Source of the DNA: Allomyces macrogynus ATCC 38327
Taxonomy: Eukaryota; Blastocladiomycota; Blastocladiomycetes; Blastocladiales; Blastocladiaceae
Length of the DNA stretch: 34,218 nt
Direction: 5' to 3'
Assembly (NCBI GenBank): GCA_000151295.1
Contig: GG745360.1
Span: 228,215 to 262,432 of the forward strand
Each line of letters begins with the position of its first letter. Within the stretch, counting starts at the first letter, position 1. The notes under the pieces were generated by a model, which ran no database searches, had not been told where the DNA came from, and saw only the letters and a program-made list of their open reading frames with translations. Of the stretch, positions 21,009 through 32,837 are shown piece by piece. The position numbers and the translations under genes were made by a program.

Positions 21009-22588
21009 ATGGCCAAGTACCTCGATCCGCCCGCCGCACGAGCCGATGGCCTGGAAGCCGTCGAGTATGCACGCACGGTGCACCTGTTCGACTTTGACGA
21101 CAATGTCTTCCACATGCCGACGCCGATCCTGCTCTTCAACGACGAGGGCGAGACGTTCCGCGTCTCGACGGGCGCCTACGCGGTCCTGAAAGTGCCCGAA
21201 AACCGTGGTTTGCGCCAGCTGCACGGCTACCATGTGCGGTTCCCGGACTCGCTCCTCGAGTTTGCTGAGAACCCGCACCATGATGCAGGCAGTTTTTACC
21301 TGCGCGATTTGAAGAAGGCACTTGGATTGGACGGGGATGGTGCCGCGACCGAACCAACGCGCAGCGACTGGCAGGGTCCGCTCTGGGACCAGTTTGTCGA
21401 CGCGCTCGCGAGAGACCCGGACAATGTCTGGATTATTACCGCACGCTTGCACGCGCCCGAGACGATTCATGCTGGTCTGCAGTACCTCGTAGGCTTGGGC
21501 CTCCTCCCTGTTGCGCCCGCGCTTGACCGCATCTGGCCCGTGGCAAATGACGGATTCCGCGCACGATTCGACCAAGAGTTTGTGCCGGAGACGCTGCCGC
21601 ATCTGCCGGGCGAGCCGCACATGCACTGGTCGACTTTCAAGGCTGTGCTGATGCGCCACTTGCTTGACCGGTTTGCGCACTTCCCAGAGGGCCGTACCCT
21701 TTGCAAGTGTGCGTTTCTCGCTGTTTCCTTTCCTGAACGGCATTGCGTTTCGATTCACATTCTCGATTCACATTTGGAACAGATTCCGACGACGACGCCA
21801 AGAACGTCGAGGCTACCTGCCAGCTCGTCCCAACGGTTCTCGCCGACCTCGAGCCAGTCCACCCAATCGACTTCCAAGTCTACTCAACGGCGCAGGTCCC
21901 CCTGCCGTCCGTCACCTTCTTCACCTCTGAGCCTGGGATCGAATCGACGCGCGTCCCCTTTGCCCTCAACTTTGCGGCCGACACGCCGAGCGCCAAGTGG
22001 GCCACCATCGACCTGCGGCTCAACACATCGAACGCGCTGAAGCTGCACGAGCTCACGACCTTGCTCGCGCCGTACTTTGCGTCCGTGACGGCCACCCTCC
22101 ACGACGTGCCTGAACCCGCCGCCGACCCAATCACTGTCATCAGGTACAAGGCGTCGGCCGCGGGCGACGGGGTGCTGTGCGACGACACGTCGCTTGAGAT
22201 CCCGGCCGCGGGCGCTGACTCGCCGTCGGCCAATGTCAAGTGGGTGCTCGACACGCTCAGTGAGCACGCGGGCGAGCGTGCCATGTTCGTGTCGATGCTC
22301 GGCGTGCGGTTTGGCGACACGGTCGCGATTTACCGCGGTGAAGTGTGGGGTAAGATCGTTGCAGACCCGCGCGGTGGCGACCGGATGCCGTTCAAGCCCG
22401 GGTTCCTGCCGTGGCTTGTGCCTGATGGCGAAGAATCGGGCCGCACATTGGCGGAGATTATTGCCGATGGCGATAATTACGACGCGTACAATGCTCGGCA
22501 CATGGCGGTGCAGGATTTGCTCCGCGACAAGCCGTACATGACGTGTGCGGTGCTCGAGCAGTGGACGGGCCCGTTCCAGCAAGAGTGA
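21009..22588 (+). CDS. HAD-superfamily phosphatase fused to a divergent Ham1/ITPase-like domain
   Basis: Two exons, 21009-21708 and 21783-22588, joined by a 74-nt intron (GTGCGT...GAACAG) give 501 residues. The start ATG is in GCGGCCATGG. All four HAD motifs are visible: I, HLFDFDDNVFHMPTP (Asp 28 and 30); II, VWIITAR (about 139-145); III, a Lys in HWSTFKAVLM (about 210); IV, CKYSDDDAKNVE (about 232-243), which is built across the splice junction and so supports it. Residues about 310-495 resemble the Ham1/ITPA fold: LRLNTSNALKLHEL for the TGNxxKxxE start, LCDDTSLEI for the VEDTGL motif, NVKWVLDTL for IKWFL, YRGEVWGKIVADPRG, then RTLAEI and NARHMAVQDLL in place of SHRxxAL. The usual FGWDP motif is replaced by FLPWL. 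Inference: hydrolysis of non-canonical NTPs to NMPs followed by, or coupled to, dephosphorylation. The second domain may be inactive. Confidence 0.88.
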
Positions 22589-22735
22589 GATACGTGTATT
22601 TGTTTTGGCCTTTGTATTTTTGCTCCTGTATCGACCGTAGCATAGTGTTATTCAAACGAGGCATTTCTTTTGCTGGAGCAACGGCGTTTGTATTTCCAGT
22701 CACTCCGAGTCCGCGATCTGCAAGTCGCACCCCGC
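22589..22735. other. Short convergent 3' region
   Basis: 147 bp between the stop codons of the fusion gene (plus) and the TMC gene (minus). AT-richer than the flanks, as expected for 3' UTRs and polyadenylation signals. Confidence 0.5.
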
Positions 22736-25700
22736 TCACATCTGCACGCCGTAGTATCGAATGAGAGCCTTCTTGTCCTCGCGTTCCTTCATGAGCGACA
22801 CAGCGTGGATGTCAGAAGGCTGCCATCGCAATCCAAGCGAGAAAGAGGGAAAATGCGCACCTCCTTGACCTCTTTTTCCAACTCATTGAGCCGCGAGTTG
22901 CGTTTCTTCGAAACGGCCATCAGCGCGTAAATGCACAGCCTATCATCACCAGCATCCGTCAGCCACGTCGCGCTCTCGCTTCCCTACCCTCTCCCTCCAC
23001 GAACGTACGCCAGGAAGGCCAGCAACGGCCCAATCACGACAATCGATCCAATCAGGTTCAGTACCGACTTGCCCGCAATGTCGGTCATCGATTCAATGGC
23101 CTTGGGGATCACCGTGTAGGCACCCTCGCGCGCGTTGAACGTGAGCGTGTATCCCGGGAACTCGCGGTACGGGCCACAGTACTTCGATGGCGTAATGTAG
23201 GTGACGGCAAACAGGATCGGCACGGCCATGAGCAGCAGCGTGAGCAGCATGAACAACAGGAACCAGATCGCTTGCGCGTACGAGTTGTAGATGCGTCGTG
23301 GTGGGTCGGCAAACATGATGACTAGAGCGGCGTCGCGGCAGCGAGTGAGAGGTCCGAACGAGGTGGCGAGAAATGAGAGCAGCGACAGCGTACTCGTCCA
23401 CTTTTTCACGTAAAACATGACGGTCGTCGTGAAAATGGCCTGCAGCGAAATGATGGGCGCGTAGACGGAGCCAATCCAAATGATCGCCTGGCGGTAGACG
23501 AGCTCGAGAATGTTGCTTGGCATATCAAACTCGAATCTGCCCCAGATGCGTTTCGTGATAAATGCCGAGCAAAACGTCGAGACACTCGAGAGCGCCACAT
23601 CGACCCACTGCAAGTTAAGAAACCGCTGCGCAACCGTGTGCTCCCAGCACGAGTAGAGATCGTGGTTCTCGGAGAGGAGCGAATCACCCATTGAGAACAG
23701 CATCAGGTAAATCGACGCAATCTTGATCAAGTAGGACCGTGCCAGGGTGAACCGCGATTCCGTCAGCGGGTCGGAATATTGCTCGAACGCGGCGAGCGAA
23801 GCAAAGGCCGTGGGCAGGACCGCGTTGAAGACCGAAACGAGGTACGGCGCAAAGGGCGTCGCCGTGGACTCGGTCGGGCAATGGTCGGCGTGCGTGACGT
23901 TGCCCGAGAACACGTCCATGATGTTGAACAGGAACGTGTTGGTCGTCGAGGAGCACGTGCGCACTGAGTCGAAAATGACGAGCCCGGCGGTGCTGAGCAG
24001 CGACAGGGACGCAATGTTGGCCACGGCACGACGCAGGTAAATCAAGGCACGTTGCTTTCGTGTGATGTTCGCTCTCTGCGCGGCGAGCTCGGCGCTCGTC
24101 AGCAGGGTGCGCAGCGCCGTCGACACGGCAAACACTTGGTTTTGCCGAATGTCCTCGTTTTCCACGGCGTGGTTCCACGACGCAAAAACGACGGCGGCAA
24201 ACGGGTAAACGTCGTCGACGCCGATCCCGGTCGAGAAGCCCGACTTGCGCACGTATTCGGATCGAATACTATCGAGTTGTGGTGGGTGGGATTGGTCAGA
24301 GGCTCAACGACGACGTGTTTTTGTGCACGAGGGAGGAGTCGTACCGGCGAATTATCACGATAAAGCTCAGAATCACGGTCGTCAAAATGGCAAACACGTA
24401 GGCCAGGTCCATGCGGTAGCCTTGCAGCATAACGGGCCGGTAGGAGCTGTAGAACAGTGGCGTCAGGGACCACACGCCGCTCCCCGCGAAAAACGACGTG
24501 AGCGTGGTCCATCCGCCCATCTGGTTCCAGATCCCAGCCGACATGGTCGTTGTCGCCGACACGTTGCCCCGCAAGTCGGCGTATGGATCGGCGAGCCCCA
24601 GGAACCCGACCACGAGCACGGTGCTGATCCATACCGTCGCCAAAATGATGTTGATGACCAAAATGGATCGAGAGAGCAGAAAGTAGCTGGCAATCCCTGT
24701 GCCGAACCGGCCCTCGATAAACTTGAGGGATCCGGCCCAGATGCGAATGATGCCGCTCTCGTAGCGCCGCCGCCACGACCCGAGAATGCGTCTGCACTCG
24801 TGCTTAAACAGGGCAAACGAGCTCATGGTCCGTAACGTGTTTTCGATCTTGAGCCGCCGCTTCTTGCGCTTGACGGCCAGGGCCGGCCTGTCCGGGTTCT
24901 CGGTGTCGCGGCCGTCATCGCCCACCTTGTCCTCCTTGGACTGGCGCAGCTGGTTCAGACTCGTCGGCCGTCTTAAGTTGTTCTGCGACGCGCGGAGCGA
25001 CCGCAGCGACTTGTACGACCCGTACTTGTTAAAGTGCGACCTGATCGAGTTGCTCTTGTTTGCATGATCGCCGTCGCCGTCGCCGTCACGCAACGGTGCC
25101 GTTTCCACGCCCTCACCCCGAAGCCCCGCCGCGTTACGCAGCGTGCTGCCCTTGACGGGCAATGTGTTCCCGCGCTTGGTCGACCCGATCGTGCCTGACG
25201 CTCCTGGTGCCGCCGGGGCGCCCGGTGCTGCCGTCGCCGCTGCACCCGTAGCCGTGGTCGCACCGGCACTCGTGGAATTGGCCTTGGTGTAGGTGAACGA
25301 GCTAGATCGGATCCGCGATGCCGACGGCGAGTCGCCCTCGTCGCGAAACTTGATGTTGTACGCCGAAATGAGCCGCGTCACTTGGCCATTGGCGTCGGCG
25401 CGGTTACTGGCCGCGCGGCTGCGGTTCATGCCGCCGCCTGCCACCGCGGAACCAGTCGCCCCAGACCCAGACCCGGAGTTCGTCGAGAGACCAGGTGCCG
25501 GCGCACTTGCCCCGAGATTCGGCGCCGGGCTTGGCGGAGCAACGGCAGTCGACGGTGTTGACGGCGACGGCAGGGCGCCGCCACTGGCCGAGGGACTCGC
25601 TGGCGCCGGTGCCGGCAGCGGGCGCTTGGGTTTCCGCGACGACACGAGCCGCGCGCGCTTGACCGGCTCGACATTGCCGCTGGCCAGCGTCTGCGACTGC

Positions 25701-27700
25701 GGTGTCGGCGTCGGCTGCGACGTCGACGAGTCCGGGGTACTCTCGGGCGACTTGGTCGGGACCGTCTCGATCACGAGGTCTCTGGACTTGGACTTGCCCT
25801 TGCCCTTGCCCTTGAGCTTGGCACGACCGCCCTCGGACGTCTTGCCGCTGGACGACGCCGGCAGGTCCTGGTCGCTGTCGAGCACCGAAATGTTGGGCTG
25901 GCTGCCCATGGCCGCCATGTCCTGCTCGTCGTTGGCCCACATCGTCGGTGCGGGCTGGCCGGGGATCACGGTGAACTGATACACTTTGAGCGGCGTCTCG
26001 TGCCCGTTCCTGCGCTCGGCGTCCCCGCTGTCGCTCTGCTCCGACTCGTCGTACTCGGACGACTCCTCTTCCTCTTCCTGCTCGTCCCCGTCCTCCTCCC
26101 CCTCATCGTGCGTCGCCATTTCCGCCGCCCCCTCGCGATACAGCTCCTGCGACTGCCCATCATCATCCAGCGTTGTGATCCCCGGCATCGACCCGAGACT
26201 CGTGACTCCCGGCAACGACGACCGCGACTCGATCGCCGACAACGTGTTGTTCGCCGACGACGCGGCCGAACTGAGCGTGACTGGGATCGGGGACGCGTCG
26301 CGCTGAATCGACCTGAACGAGTTCGACTTGACCGACTGGATCGACTGAATCGCCATTTTCAGGTCCTTGGGCGGCGCCGTCGCGAACGGACGACCCATCG
26401 GGGACACGGGTTCGACAAGGGCGCCGGGCGCGGGCGCGCCGGCGTCGGGGAGCGACGAGACGGATTGCGAGAGACCGACCGGGTCTAGCGCGCCGGAACT
26501 GCCTTGTGCGGCGAGTCGCGCGGCGGAGCGGGCTTGTGGGTTCTTGCGCGGACTGCGCGACTTTTTCGGGCTCGCCGGTGACGGTGGGTCAGCCAGCGGC
26601 GCGGGTTTTGGCGAGGCGGGGCGCGCATCGACCACTGCAGCGGGTGGAGCCGATTTCGGCGAAGCAGGGCGTGGGTCGTGAACTGCGACGGGTGGTGCGG
26701 GTTTCGGCGAGACGGGGCGCGCGGTGGGACCTGCAGCGGGTGGAGCGGGATTCGGCATGGCAATGCGCACATCGGACCCCGCAGATGGTGGCGGAATGGC
26801 GTCGTGCGAGAACATGAATGGGCCCGCCGTGACGCGCACACGCTCCGGGCTCGCTGGACTGCCTCCGGGAACCGCCTTGCTAGCCACGGGGGTCATTGGT
26901 CGTACGGCAGGATCCGCAGGGATCATGAATGGGCCCACCATGATCGGCGTCGCGGGGCTCATCGGCAACGGAACCGACTGCGGCGGGATCAAACCAGCCG
27001 ACGCTATCCTCGTCTCCGGCGACACGGGAACACGCGGCGAGTCAGGCGGCAGCGATGACTGCGAGTGCGCACTGCCGCCGCGGGGGCTCGCAACAGCAGC
27101 GGCGGGACTGGTCGGCATCCCGCGCGGCAAGTCCGGCGTAGAACGAGAACCGTGCTGGTCCGGCACGTGAGCTGCGAGCGAGCGGATACTCGCGCCAGCA
27201 GCTGGCTGAACGGAAATCTTCGACCCAGCCTGCGACGGTGGAAGCGGCATTTGCGGCGGCAATTCGGTCATACTGGACACGATCCCACTGCGTGAGCTGC
27301 GCAATGGCTCGACAGAGAGCGTTGGCCGCGACAGTGGCCGTGACGGCGGCATGGCGTGTGCTGCTGCGGCCTCAGCCCCAGTGAGCTGTGCGGTCATCCT
27401 TCGTGCATTAAGCGCGAGGGATCTCCTGCTATCGGATGCCGGGACCGAGGCAGCACTGGTCGTGGATGGCATCGGGACGGCGTCGTCGGGCTCGAGAGGA
27501 TAGTCCGAGTCCTCGTCGTCGTTGAGCTGTGATGTGGCGACCACATCTTCGTTGACTGGAACCTCGTCGCGGCCGCGGCCGGGTGGCGACCCCTGTAGGA
27601 ATATCCCAGAGCCAAGGTATCAGCATGATTATGATTTGCAGGGAACAGTCGAGCCAAATCGTCGAGTACTGACCTCTCGATACTTGGCGCGCCGATCCAT
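22736..27700 (-). CDS. TMC: Transmembrane channel-like (TMC) protein with a very long disordered N-terminus, five exons
   Basis: TMC proteins are ion-channel subunits linked to mechanotransduction in animals. Exons on the minus strand: 27700-27674 (MDRRAKYRE), 27592-24309, 24268-23009, 22939-22861 and 22786-22736, total 1,566 residues. Introns: 81 nt (GTCAGT...CCTACAG), 40 nt (GTTGAG...CGATAG; a GTCGTC donor six bases upstream also fits), 69 nt (GTACGT...GATAG) and 74 nt (GTGCGC...ATGAAG). Residues 1 to about 900 are Pro/Ser/Ala-rich with repeated ARPASPKPAPP units and an acidic run (EEDGDEQEEEEESSEYDE). The TMC region starts near 930 (SSFALFKHECRRILGSW) and has about ten hydrophobic segments. 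The family hallmark CWExxVxQ appears as CWEHTVAQRFLNLQWVD near 1311. The last helix is completed only by splicing (IGPLLAFLA-LCIYALMAVS) and is followed by a charged coil (KKRNSRLNELEKEVKE). A plain open-frame reading would end wrongly at 22984. Probable plasma or flagellar membrane protein. Confidence 0.92.
26590..26770 (-). repeat. TMC: Degenerate Ala-Arg-Pro-Ala-Ser-Pro-Lys-Pro-Ala-Pro-Pro repeat in the TMC N-terminus
   Basis: About four imperfect copies of a 15-17 residue unit containing RPxSPKxAPP, separated by Ala/Val/Asp spacers, are encoded here in frame. They lie in the disordered N-terminal region just before a Lys/Ser-rich basic patch (SPKKSRSPRK). They look like slippage-expanded linker sequence with possible proline-directed phosphorylation sites. 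Confidence 0.65.
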
Positions 27701-28086
27701 GTTTGCTTGACGAGCAGCACGACACGCCCGTCCGGCCCAAGGAAATGCTGGGGCGTCAAGTGGATTGCAGAAAGTCGGGTGACTGTTGTGTCAATCGTCG
27801 ATCCATGAGCTTGAAAGCCGCAGCGCCTGATGCTTTGGCAGCCGATGCGCTAGAGTTGCCAACTGCAGTCGACCACAAACGTGACCGCGCTTGATAAATC
27901 CACTTTGATCGCTGCCCAAAGCTTCCCCCTTTCGCTGCCCCGTGCACGACTCCGATCGGCCAACACGAAAACCGCCAACACGGACCTGACATCCACGCCC
28001 TCACGCCCTCAAGCACGCCAGCCCTGCCAAGAATACCGGTATACCTGAAACAATCTTCCACCGCAACCACCGCCTCCCTCGCTCGC
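27701..28086. promoter_or_regulatory. Region between VPS54 3' end and TMC start
   Basis: 386 bp between two genes on the same (minus) strand, so it should hold the VPS54 3' UTR and the TMC promoter. No open frame with coding character and no clear motif. Confidence 0.4.
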
Positions 28087-31000
28087 TCACTCGGTGGCCC
28101 CGCCCTTCATAAACGTCATCTTCTTCATCCAGTCGGTCGCGATCTGCTTGGTCTTGGTCGCGGCCTCGCGCGCGACCGCCGCCGCCGCGTCGGTTGTCAT
28201 CGCGTGCATTGCCCCCGGCGGCGCGCCACTGCCCGTCGCCATGGGCGGCGCGACTCCTGGGAGCGTCGAACTGCTGCTGTTCGACACGCCCGCCGCGGTC
28301 GACATGGGCGCGTAGTTGCCCGTGGACGAAGGGGCTGCGGAAGGGCCGCCGGTGGGACCAGCACCCATGAAACTCTTGATGTTGAACGACGACATGGAGG
28401 TCGGGAACTTCATCCCGGCCGCGGCCCCGGGGACCGTGCTGCTGCTGCTCGTAGATGCGAGCGCTGGTGACGGGGCAGACGGCAAGTCGTGCAATGGTGG
28501 TGGCGGTGGCAACGACCCGGTCGACGGCGGCACGGGCGACATGTTGCGCGCAGCGGACACGGGCGGCCGGGCCCGTACTCGCCTGTCCCGACAGCGATGC
28601 GACGGACCCGCGGCGATGATCGCTAGCGGGCGACGATGTCCCGCCATGCCGCGGAATCGTCCCCTCGGGCGTTCCCGGCGCCGGTGCTGGCGCGACCGGC
28701 GGCGGCGCCGCAGACCGGTCGAGAATGCGCATATTGTTGACGACGACCTCGAGGCTCGATCCGGGCCCATCGACCCCCTCGAGCGCGTTCAATTTGCGAA
28801 TAAAGAACTGCACATCGATCAGGAGCGCGTTCTTGGCGGCAACCGAATACAGCCGGATCCCCTGCACTTCGTGCTCGAGGTGCACATTGTACGCGCGGAA
28901 GACGGCCTGCATCACAGACCGCAGCGTCTCGCCCGGCAAGTACCGCGACAGGACCTTGTGCAGCGTCGTCGTTTCCTTGACGAGCGCTTCCATCGACGGC
29001 GTCGGTGGCGGGAGCGTCGCGGCATGCTCGTCCGGCCCGGGCTGCGCCTCCCAATCGACGGCGCCAAACGCGTGGCAATGGAACATGACGCGCTCTTCCA
29101 TGATGGCCACGAGTTTTGCGTAGACACCCTGCTGGTGGTCGGCATAGTCCTTGTGCACGCGGTCGTACTCGGCCAAAAACACTGTCTGCTTTTCCACCAT
29201 GGCGTGCGCAATCGCGCGGCGCAAGTGAGGGATCAGCGCCATGACCGCGGCAAGCGACTGCGCCGTGATCGCCAAATGCTTGGCCGTGATGCTCTTGAGC
29301 CCGGCCGACTGCACGGCGCCGGCACCCAAGATCATATCGCACGCGCGCTTATTGAAGAGCTTGAGCAGTTCCGTGACCTTTTGGTGCACGTCCATGACGA
29401 GCGCCGGAATCGTGTCGAGACACTGCAAGTACTCGGAGAGCATTTTACCGAGCATCAGCACGACCGAGGCCACGGGAAACTGGTCGTCGCCGACAAACAG
29501 GTACTTGTTGTTAGCTGACAACGACTGCAGCGACCCATTCGAGTCGCTGTGCAGCATGCGCTTGCGCCGCGAACTTGCGGTCGCTGTCGCCGCACCCACA
29601 GCGTTGGGACTTGCCGGATGCGCATCGACGATCGCGTCCGCGAGGACCTGGAAGTCGATCAACACGTCAGACTGCCCCCAGTTCTCGTTCTCAATCAGCA
29701 TCCCGAGCTGCTTCATGCGCTCCATGTGGAAGTGCGTCATGAACGCGCGCGACTGCGCCTGCAGCGCTGACTTGAGCCCGGTGGCCGCATGGTCCTGAAG
29801 GCACGTCTCGGACTCGCGAATGAAATCGGACGCGAGCTGGTAGAGCCGCGTGTAGTCCTTGAGCGACAGCTGCGCTGACTGGTCGCCGCGCGCCGTGAGC
29901 AGGGCCGCGCACCGCGAGTGGCACAGGTCGGCGACAACGTGCGTCACTTGCCGCGACGCCGCCACGAATTGCCGGAATTGCGGCGAGTCAGTCGGCGAAG
30001 GGGCTGTGCCGCGTGAGGGTGGGCTCGGCGTCGTGCTGGTGCGGTTCGAGGAGGTGTCGACCCGGGGCGGCGAGTTGGGCAGTGGGGGTGGAGGTGGTGG
30101 AGCCGGACTGGTTCTGACGCCGACCATGTCCTTGTCGCCGCCGACTGCCACGTGCTGCGCGTCGGCGAGCTTGATGCAGGCCTCGAGGACGCGGTGCAGG
30201 TCGGTGACCTTGTGGATGTAGTCGTCGCACACGCGGCACACGGATTGTAGTACGGCCATGAACTCTTCGAGCGTGAGCGTCTTCATGGTGCGGCCGATTT
30301 GGCTATTCACGAAGGGGGGTCAGCTTTTGCGGGTTCGAAGAGGCCCACGGAAATGGAAATGTTGCGTACTGCTTGTTTGCCGGTGATGCCGTCGGCTCGA
30401 CCAAGATATCTGGTGGGTAGCTCTGAGACACAAGTTCAGCACACGAATCGCGATCGAGCGAGAGCCCAAAGCCGTCAGTACCTTGCGAATCGTCTGGTTG
30501 ACCTCGCCGAGCAACTTGTCCTGGTACGTCGTAATCGCGCGACTCAACCCCTCAATCCGAATCAACCCGACCACGCGCGGCGCGAGCCGGTGCTGCAACT
30601 CGTCGCGCGCCAAGTGCGGGACCCGGATATGGTTGAGCATTGCGTCGCACAAGTCGGCCTCCATCGACTGCCCAATGGTCTTGCTCAAATCGAGCAACTT
30701 GGCCTTGAACTGTCCCATGGTCTTGACGCCGCGCAAGTCGCGCAATCCGGTCCCAGCCAACGCCTGATGTGATTCGGCAATCAAGTCGAGCGCGCCGACA
30801 TAGTCCCCTTGCTGCAGCAACACCTGGATCATCGGGTACGCCTGCCGCACGGCGGCCATGGCCTTGACCGTCTCATAAAGCTTGGCCACGTTCTGCCGGC
30901 GCTGCGTCATGTAGACCGTCTCGAGCGCGCGTTTCGAGTGGACCAATGCTAACGTCTTGAGCTGCGCGTCGAGCTGCTGAATCTGCGACAGGCACTGCAC

Positions 31001-31844
31001 GGTCTCGTCGTGCAACGCGTTCAGGTTGCTCAATGCCGTGAAAAACGACGTCGACCGCTGCGAGATTTCGCGCACGAGGTGCGCCTCGATGATTTCCAGG
31101 TGCCGCGACAGCGGGAACTCGAGCGCGTCCAAGTCGCCGAGTTCGATCCCGGTCGTCACGAGATCAAACACGCGCGGGTTCTCCATATTGAAGTCGTCCT
31201 CGAAAAACACGCGCGGGACCGCATCGAGCGGGTCGAGCGGCTGGCCCGGCGGCGGTGGTGGCGCCGGCGCGGGGGTCGTTGCACGGGATCCCGAAGCGGA
31301 TGCGCGACCAAGCAGGTTCGAACAGCGGCACGCTCGGCGAGCTCGCCACCTCCTCTTCCGCGCCGGCGGCGGCCAGGTGCGTGACCGACGCGTGCAGTGC
31401 CGGCGCGCCCTGCGTGACAGCCGCAACTCCCTCGATCCGGTGGTAGTGGTACCGGTCGTAGTACCCCGAAATCGCCTTGATGTAGGCGTCAAAGTCAGCA
31501 AGCCGAACTTTCTTGATGGGCACGGGTGGGACGTGCACGCCGCCGAGATCGAGTTTCCCGAATTTCACGGCTTTCGGGTCGTTGAGCACGCCCGACAGCG
31601 ACATGAGTTGCGCCGCCGAGGTCGTGAATGACGGCGAACGGCGATAGCCCGGCTGCGGTGACCCGGATGCGGCGGGCGAGAGCGACCCGGACGTGGTCGT
31701 GCTCGACAGGCCGCCAGAGACGGTCGAGGGCCGCGGCATGCCGCGCATCGACGTGATGCTCGCATCGGGGCTCGCAGCGCCACCGCCGGGCGGCGCAGGG
31801 GACGCACGCGGCGTCGTCGACGAGGAGCGGCCGAAGAAGTTCAT
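28087..31844 (-). CDS. VPS54: Vps54, subunit of the GARP endosome-to-Golgi tethering complex (two one-base frame shifts)
   Basis: Vps54 works with Vps51, 52 and 53 to tether endosome-derived vesicles to the trans-Golgi. Exon 1 runs from ATG 31844 (MNFFGRSSSTTPRAS) to 30482, with donor AAG-GTACTG. After a Ser/Pro-rich leader come KVRLADFDAYIKAISGYYDR and the family signature VPRVFFEDDFNMENPRVFDL, then helical-rod sequence. The two parts lie in adjacent frames; one extra G at 31290-31292 explains it and makes the exon 454 codons. The second exon probably starts near 30302 (acceptor GTGAATAG; branch-like CTGAC upstream) and carries the Vps54 C-terminal domain (TLEEFMAVLQSVCRVC; HSRCAALLTARGDQSAQLSL; NNKYLFVGDDQFPVASVVLM). 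A second shift near 28563-28578 moves it into a Ser/Pro-rich tail ending KKMTFMKGGATE, stop at 28087. The phase across the 179-nt intron is still off by one, so this junction is unresolved. Corrected length is about 1,190 residues. Confidence 0.88.
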
Positions 31845-32822
31845 GGATTGGGTTGGGGGACGGCGCGGATCAGGTGGAGAGGCGAGGCGCCAACGGCGAC
31901 CGTGGGGCCAGCCCGGATGGTCAAAAATGCGGAGCTGGCTCGTTTGATCGCCGAAAAAACGGATTCGCGGCGTGGACGGACGAGTTCCGCAATGATCCGT
32001 GACGGTTAATAAATGACGGCTAGAAAAAGAGTTGGGCCAGGACAGAGCACAGAGCGCGGTCAGCGTCCATGGTCGTGGTACGCAAGCGTGGCATCGACTG
32101 CAGTAGCCGTCGGAAGTAGTTGGCCCATCTTGAAGCCTTCACGCCGGCCATCTGGTGCCGTGAAGCCAAGCCCATTACCCCCACGCAAAGGAGCATGCTG
32201 AAAACCAAAATAAAAGCAATTTTCGGTGTTCGTTTGCGTGAATGTCCGCTTGGGCGCAACAGCGAGAAACCAAGCGGGCGCGCTGTTCTTGCTCCGGGGT
32301 CTGGCGTCTGGCGTCGCGCGGGATGTTGGCTGGGCGCGCGAGCCGCGCCAGGTTCCGGAAATCGAGAGCTGAGCGTGCAATACCTGAATTGCAGGCAGAC
32401 GGGTGCCCGTGTCCATCCATGCCGGCGCGCGATTGCCGACAGCTGCTCTTTGGTGGTTGGCGAAGAGGAGGAGCCGTTGAAGCGCGTCTTGATACCCTCA
32501 TCGCGACCACGTGACTGACCGACCCGCATCGCTTCTCGTTTCTCCTTCTCCTCTCGTTCCTCGCCAGTGTCGCCGCTCTGCCCTCCTCTCTTCGCCCGGG
32601 TTCTCTCGGGCTGAGCAGCGATAGGGCATGGTCATCGCAGGGCGACCAACACCGCCGAACGGCGCATGCTGTTGGAACCGCAACCGGGGAAAGCATCTGG
32701 CGCAAGGTAGCCAAGCGATTGGATGAGGACATGCAGACAAAACGCGGTTGGAATGACAAAGTTTATGGATTACGCGGGACACGAGGCAAGCACAACAGCG
32801 TGAGAAACTCGACCAGCAGACA
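31845..32822. other. Intergenic region between FAM32A and VPS54
   Basis: 978 bp holding the VPS54 promoter and FAM32A 3' side. A minus-strand frame, 32529-32020, includes a hydrophobic stretch (KIAFILVFSMLLCVGVMGLA) followed by a basic tail and could be a small membrane protein. However, its third codon positions are much less G/C-biased than neighbouring genes and it lacks a convincing ATG, so I do not call it. Confidence 0.35.
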
Positions 32823-32837
32823 TTAGCCGGGGCCGAC
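32823..32837 (-). other. FAM32A: 15-nt terminal coding exon of FAM32A
   Basis: Four codons (Val-Gly-Pro-Gly) plus TAA directly follow the acceptor TTCTGTAG. They join in phase to DIPK at the GTGCGT donor (32914). The tail after DIPK is short in FAM32A proteins, so a four-residue last coding exon fits. Confidence 0.85.

Noticed and set aside
28001..28560. Straight continuation of the VPS54 frame to a stop at 28001
   Set aside because: Past about 28570 this frame turns into Arg/Gly/His-rich noise, while the neighbouring frame is a normal Ser/Pro tail ending at 28087.
32020..32529. Possible small membrane protein on the minus strand
   Set aside because: One hydrophobic stretch only, weak codon bias, no good ATG context and it lies in the VPS54 promoter region.
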